In this document: piece after piece, positions 60,319 through 64,000 of the stretch
Layout of the letters: each line of letters starts with the position of its first letter
Position numbering within the stretch: position 1 is the first letter of the stretch
DNA from: Phytopseudomonas daroniae
GTDB lineage: Bacteria > Pseudomonadota > Gammaproteobacteria > Pseudomonadales > Pseudomonadaceae
Assembly: GCF_004327285.1 (NCBI RefSeq)
Contig: NZ_QJUI01000023.1
Coordinates: 1-64,000 of the forward strand
Direction of reading: 5' to 3'
DNA length: 64,000 nucleotides
Translations under genes and position numbers: made by a program
Notes under the pieces: model-generated
The model's database searches: none
Told to the model about the DNA's origin: nothing
What the model saw: the letters and a program-made list of their open reading frames with translations, nothing else

Positions 60319-62057
60319 GCTGCGCCCTCCAGCAGAACCCGGATGCTGCGCGGTAGCAGGCGATCGGCACCTGCATCCGTACGGTAGGTAAACAATGTAC
60401 GGGCCTGTTCGTGAGCTTGAGTCGCAACTTCGGCGTCGCTCAGGTTCAGGTCGATACGCAGAATCTGCCCATCCCCCAACTGCCAGCTGGCAGCCACTGC
60501 CGCTTCGCCCAGTACCCGGCTTTCCAGCGCCTGGCTACCTTGCAGGCGCGGCACGATGTGTTCATGGCGCAGCGTCAGCAACTCACGGTAGAAGGCCACC
60601 CAGGCTTGCCCTGCGGGCGTGTTGCGTGCGGCGTAATCGGGTACGGACGCCTCGAATGTGCCAGCTTCGTTGGGGGCGGGAATGGCCAGGCCGGAAAACC
60701 TCGAGAACTCGCGAAACTCGTTTTGCCGACCCTTGCGCACCGCCTCGCCCAGTTCGTCGTTGTGCGAGGTGAAGAACTGGAACGGCTGCTCGCAGCCCCA
60801 TTCCTCGCCCATGAACAGCAGCGGAATCATCGGGCTGAGCAGCAACAGGGCTGTGGCGCTCTTCAAGGCATCGGTATCGGCCAGCGCCAGCAGACGTTCA
60901 CCGAGGGCGCGGTTGCCGACCTGGTCGTGGTTCTGCAGGAACAGCACGAAAGCGCTTGGGGGAAGGTGTCCGCTGCTGCTGCCGCGGGCAGTGCCGTGAC
61001 GGGTGGTTTCACCCTGGTAGATGAAGCCTTCACGCAGGCAGCGAGCAAGCTTGTGGGTGGCATCCTCGGCGAAGTCGGCGTAGTAGCCTTCGTGTTCGCC
61101 GGTCAGCAAATGGTGCAGCACGTTATGGCCGTCGTCGTTCCATTGGGCGACGAAGCCTCGTTGCAGCAGTTCGGCGTCGTTGTTCTCGTTTTCCAGCACC
61201 AGATGCAGGTGGCGCGTCGAAGGGATCGAAGCGTGCAACCGATCCGCCAGTTCGAGCAGGAAGTCGCGCTCGTCGATGGCATGTACCGCGTCCAGGCGCA
61301 GGCCGTCGACGCGATAGTCCTGTATCCACATCAGGGCGTTGTCGAGAAAGTAGTCACGCACTTCGCGGCGGCGGAAATCGATGACCGGGCCCCAGGGGGT
61401 GTGCACGTCCTTGCGGAAGAAATCGCTGGCGTACTGCCCCAGGTAATTGCCGTCGGGGCCGAAGTGGTTGTAGACCACATCGATGAAGACCATCAGGCCC
61501 AGTTCGTGAGCACGGTCGATCAGTGCGCGCAGTTCATCGGGCGTGCCGTAAGAGGAATCCGGAGCGAAAGGCAGAACGCCGTCGTAACCCCAGTTGCGGC
61601 CACCGGGAAACTCACCCAGGGGCATCAGTTCGATGGCGGTGATACCGAGTTCGCTCAGCGCCTGCAGCCTGGCTTCGACACCTTTATAACCGCCCAGCGT
61701 GCCGACGTGGAGTTCATAGAGCACCGTCTCCTGCCAGGGGCGGCCCTGCCAGTCGCTGGTACGCCAGGCGTATCGTTTGGGGTCGGCTACACGGCTTGGG
61801 CCGTGTACGTCGCTGGCTTGCCAGCGCGAAGCCGGGTCGGGCACCAGCAGGTTGTCATCGATCAGGTAGCGGTAATCGCTACCGGCGCCTATCGATAGCG
61901 TTGCCGTGAACCAGCCATCTTCAGTGGCCGCCATCGCATGCTGCTCAGCGTCCTGCAGTTGTACCGCCACACTTTTGGCGTCTGGCGCCCAAAGGGAAAA
62001 ATGGGTTTGACCGTCCTCGTCCAGCCAGGCGCCGTATCGTCGCTTTTTTTCTACCAT
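60315..62057 (-). CDS. treZ: Malto-oligosyltrehalose trehalohydrolase
   Basis: A GH13_10 hydrolase that cuts trehalose from the end of the product of TreY. The 580-residue protein has an N-terminal beta domain (RRYGAWLDEDGQTHFSLWAPDAKSVAVQL), the barrel with [21 protein letters not shown] (nucleophile D), HLHLVLENENND (E) and FLQNHDQVGNRALGERL. GGRNWGYDGVLPFAPDSSYGTPDELR is typical. Start at ATG 62057 overlaps the glgA stop by one base (TGATG), which rejects a longer upstream frame inside glgA. It ends in an ATGA overlap with malQ. Confidence 0.96.
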   Translation of the reverse strand: MVEKKRRYGAWLDEDGQTHFSLWAPDAKSVAVQLQDAEQHAMAATEDGWFTATLSIGAGSDYRYLIDDNLLVPDPASRWQASDVHGPSRVADPKRYAWRTSDWQGRPWQETVLYELHVGTLGGYKGVEARLQALSELGITAIELMPLGEFPGGRNWGYDGVLPFAPDSSYGTPDELRALIDRAHELGLMVFIDVVYNHFGPDGNYLGQYASDFFRKDVHTPWGPVIDFRRREVRDYFLDNALMWIQDYRVDGLRLDAVHAIDERDFLLELADRLHASIPSTRHLHLVLENENNDAELLQRGFVAQWNDDGHNVLHHLLTGEHEGYYADFAEDATHKLARCLREGFIYQGETTRHGTARGSSSGHLPPSAFVLFLQNHDQVGNRALGERLLALADTDALKSATALLLLSPMIPLLFMGEEWGCEQPFQFFTSHNDELGEAVRKGRQNEFREFSRFSGLAIPAPNEAGTFEASVPDYAARNTPAGQAWVAFYRELLTLRHEHIVPRLQGSQALESRVLGEAAVAASWQLGDGQILRIDLNLSDAEVATQAHEQARTLFTYRTDAGADRLLPRSIRVLLEGAA

Positions 62058-63595
62058 CACACCAATTTCCCACCCGACTTCTTCGCGGCCAGCAGCTTGC
62101 GATACAGCGCCGCGTAGGGTTCCACCGACTGCCTCCAGTACAGCGGTGATGCCATCGCACGGGCGCGCATGGCGTTGAGCAGTTGCGGATTGCGGTAAAC
62201 CGCCATCGCCCGACGCACGGCTTCCAGGTAGCTCTCGGTGGTAGTTTCGTTGAACAGGAAACCGCTGACACCGTCCTCGATGGTATCGGCCAGGCCGCCG
62301 GTAGCTCTGGCAATAGGCAGCGAGCCAAAGCGCTGGGCGTACATCTGGCTGAGGCCGCACGGCTCGAAGCGCGAAGGCATGAGCAGGAAGTCGCTACCCG
62401 CGAACATGCAGCGGGCATCGGCTTCATTGAAGCCGACATTGGCGCCGATACGTCCAGGGTGACGGCGGGCCAGCTCGCGCACTGCTTCTTCCAGGTGTTC
62501 TTCACCACGGCCGATGATGGCGATACGGCCACCCTCGGCGACGATGGCGTCGGCGATCTGCAGGGTCAGATCAATGCCTTTTTGCTGCACCAGACGCGAC
62601 ACCACGGCGAACAGCGGGCCGTCGCTGGGCTCCAGGCCGAACATCTGCTCGACGTGGCGGGTGTTTACGCGCTTGCCTTCCCAATCATGGGCGTCGAAAC
62701 CTTGCACCAGATGGGGATCGTTCAGCGAATCCCAGCTGTCGTCGATGCCATTGGGAATGCCGCTCAACTGATTGAGCCGTACCTTGAACTGCAACATGCC
62801 TTCCAGGCCGCAGCCGAAGGCTTCGGTGGTGATTTCGCGGGCGTAGTTGGCGCTCACGGTGGTCACGTGATCCGAATACACCAGCCCTGCCTTGAGGAAC
62901 GACAGCCGGCCGTAGAACTCCATGCCCTGATGGCCGCACGCCGAGGAGGGCAGGCCCAGTTCCGGACTGCATTCCAGGCTGCACAGGCCCTGGTAGGCGA
63001 GGTTGTGGATGGTGAACACGGTAGGCGTGCTCTGGCCGCGCCAGCTCATGTAGGCCGGGGTCAGTGCGGCAGGCCAGTCGTTGGCGTGAACCACTTCGGG
63101 GCACCAACTGAGGCACGCGGTACCTGCGGCGATTTCAGCGGCAGCCAGACCCAGGCGGGCGAAACGGATGTGGTTGTCCTGCCAGTCACGACCGTGGCTG
63201 TCGGCGTAGGGCGTACCGTCACGGTCATAGAGTTCGGGGCATATCAATACGTAGACGATCAGCCCATCGGGCAAGGTCATGCAGCCGACACGTGCCGGGG
63301 GCAGGGCGGCATGGCCGGGAACGCTGCCGACGTCACGAATGGGGTGGCCGCTTTCAAGCACCTGACGGTAGCCGGGAATCAATACCCGGACGTCATGATC
63401 CGCGCTCATGGCACGCGGCAGCGAAGCGGACACATCACCCAGGCCACCAACCTTGATCAGGTCGGCGAGCTCAGGGCTTACAAAGAGGATTTTCTTTTTC
63501 ACCGCGTGCAGATTGGTAATTTTGGTTTGAGGCTTGAGCGTTGTTTCTATCGATGCCGATTGATCAAACCGTGTTGCTGCGACAGCGTTTCCCAT
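62057..63595 (-). CDS. glgA: Glycogen synthase (ADP-glucose type)
   Basis: A GT5 glycosyltransferase that elongates alpha-1,4-glucan from ADP-glucose. At 512 residues: VKKKILFVSPELADLIKVGGLGDVSASLPRAMSADHDV is the donor-binding N terminus (KVGGLGDV in place of the KTGGLADV of E. coli); the C-terminal half has VVSRLVQQKGIDLTLQI and the SRFEPCGLSQMYAQRFGSLPIARATGGLADTI signature. ATG 63595 is chosen because GGAGG sits five bases ahead; a frame with 25 more codons exists. It heads the ten-gene operon. No glgC is in the window. Its N-terminal 37 residues before the VKKKILF core are non-conserved. Confidence 0.95.
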   Translation of the reverse strand: MGNAVAATRFDQSASIETTLKPQTKITNLHAVKKKILFVSPELADLIKVGGLGDVSASLPRAMSADHDVRVLIPGYRQVLESGHPIRDVGSVPGHAALPPARVGCMTLPDGLIVYVLICPELYDRDGTPYADSHGRDWQDNHIRFARLGLAAAEIAAGTACLSWCPEVVHANDWPAALTPAYMSWRGQSTPTVFTIHNLAYQGLCSLECSPELGLPSSACGHQGMEFYGRLSFLKAGLVYSDHVTTVSANYAREITTEAFGCGLEGMLQFKVRLNQLSGIPNGIDDSWDSLNDPHLVQGFDAHDWEGKRVNTRHVEQMFGLEPSDGPLFAVVSRLVQQKGIDLTLQIADAIVAEGGRIAIIGRGEEHLEEAVRELARRHPGRIGANVGFNEADARCMFAGSDFLLMPSRFEPCGLSQMYAQRFGSLPIARATGGLADTIEDGVSGFLFNETTTESYLEAVRRAMAVYRNPQLLNAMRARAMASPLYWRQSVEPYAALYRKLLAAKKSGGKLV

Positions 63596-64000
63596 ACCAT
63601 CCTCCGATCTATTCTGTCCTTGATCCGTGATTGTTTTGCTTGCTTGCACGCTATCGGGAATATGCCGCATGTCTTTCCAGTTGAATCCCGTGTTGGGGCA
63701 GGAGGAAAAGCTGCTTTCTGGTTGTTAATTCCCACCTAATTGATGACCCAGGAGGGAAAGAAGAAGTTTCGGCTATTTTTGCTGCCGCTTCGGACAGGAA
63801 GGAACTAATGGAAAGCAGCAGGTTTTCGCTGCGCGTATCCTGGAAATCATGGTTTTTCGACTGCGTTAGTCGCTTTTGGCTGGAGCTTTCAACTGTTTGC
63901 AGGAGGGCTTGGAGGTGTCTTTCAGGCATTCGCACCCGCATAGGGCGACAGGCGGTCATTTCTAAGCGGGCATGCTTAGTTGACCCATCCTGTACCTGCC
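63596..64000 (-). promoter_or_regulatory. Upstream region of the glgA operon
   Basis: The last 405 bases of the window have no gene I can support; a 102-codon minus frame (63651-63959) lacks a plausible start. The region is comparatively AT-rich. On the minus strand GAAACTT (63770-63764), 17 bases, then TCATC (63746-63742) resembles the AlgU type with one extra A in the -35; it is 150 bases before the start. The window ends before the operon's own promoter can be bounded. Confidence 0.4.

Noticed and set aside
63651-63959. 102-codon minus frame upstream of glgA
   Set aside because: No ribosome site or domain, and it overlaps the likely glgA promoter region.

Overview
The window is a stretch of a GC-rich Pseudomonas-type chromosome. 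The basis is protein content: a PdxB/MATE pair, dnaX-ybaB-recR, an ECF sigma/FecR/TonB-receptor triad, Ohr/OhrR, small proteins that look Pseudomonas-restricted (DUF3509-like), REP elements of the GTAGGAGC type, and above all a large glycogen/trehalose/stress cluster with the same membership as the one I recall from P. aeruginosa, P. putida and P. syringae. I cannot name the species. No rRNA, tRNA, CRISPR array or prophage was seen.

Region 1 (1-12.3 kb) holds a MATE exporter divergent from pdxB, small hypotheticals, dnaX-ybaB-recR, and an iron-uptake unit (ECF sigma, FecR-like anti-sigma, siderophore receptor with an N-terminal signalling domain) with a candidate Fur box. Region 2 (12.4-16.4 kb) holds an AraC regulator divergent from an SDR/CMD-like/ABM-monooxygenase operon with a long-spaced direct repeat in the promoter gap, then the ohr and ohrR peroxide genes.

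Region 3 (16.8-29.3 kb) is a general-stress block: lipoprotein, small DUF2892 and Rho-N-like proteins, glycogen phosphorylase, large-subunit catalase KatE, small membrane proteins, an MgtC-family protein behind a structured leader, and bacterial NHEJ (Ku plus three-domain LigD). Region 4 (29.5-37.1 kb) is the GlgE pathway, glgE - treS/pep2 fusion - glgB, with an AlgU-like promoter candidate in front. Region 5 (37.2-45.3 kb) is a mixed interval with a Cys-rich small protein, a DUF1615 lipoprotein, AraC/LysE, GNAT, a PaiB-like flavoprotein divergent from a MocR regulator, and prpF.

Region 6 (45.3-49.8 kb, minus strand) is the overlapping set DUF72 - ybhP - clsB - ybhN preceded by a CBS-domain gene. 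Region 7 (49.9-63.6 kb, minus strand) reads as one ten-gene operon: glgA-treZ-malQ-treY-DUF2934-glgX followed, through four-base overlaps, by an acyl-CoA-dehydrogenase-fold flavoprotein, a PIG-L deacetylase, a NodS-like methyltransferase and a family-2 glycosyltransferase. Together regions 3, 4 and 7 would make and remodel alpha-glucan and trehalose (GlgA/TreY/TreZ to trehalose, TreS/Pep2/GlgE/GlgB to branched glucan, GlgP/GlgX/MalQ for turnover). The four-gene tail is the best candidate for an uncharacterised system: its enzyme classes (sugar transfer, N-deacetylation, methylation, flavin oxidation) suggest a small glycoconjugate made alongside the osmolytes.

Scattered through the window are two families of non-coding mobile repeats: a ~268-bp TIR/TA element with two large internal hairpins (two full copies and one solo end), and a ~90-110-bp GTAGGGTGGA...TCCACCCTAC palindromic repeat (five copies, two of them inside a larger shared unit).
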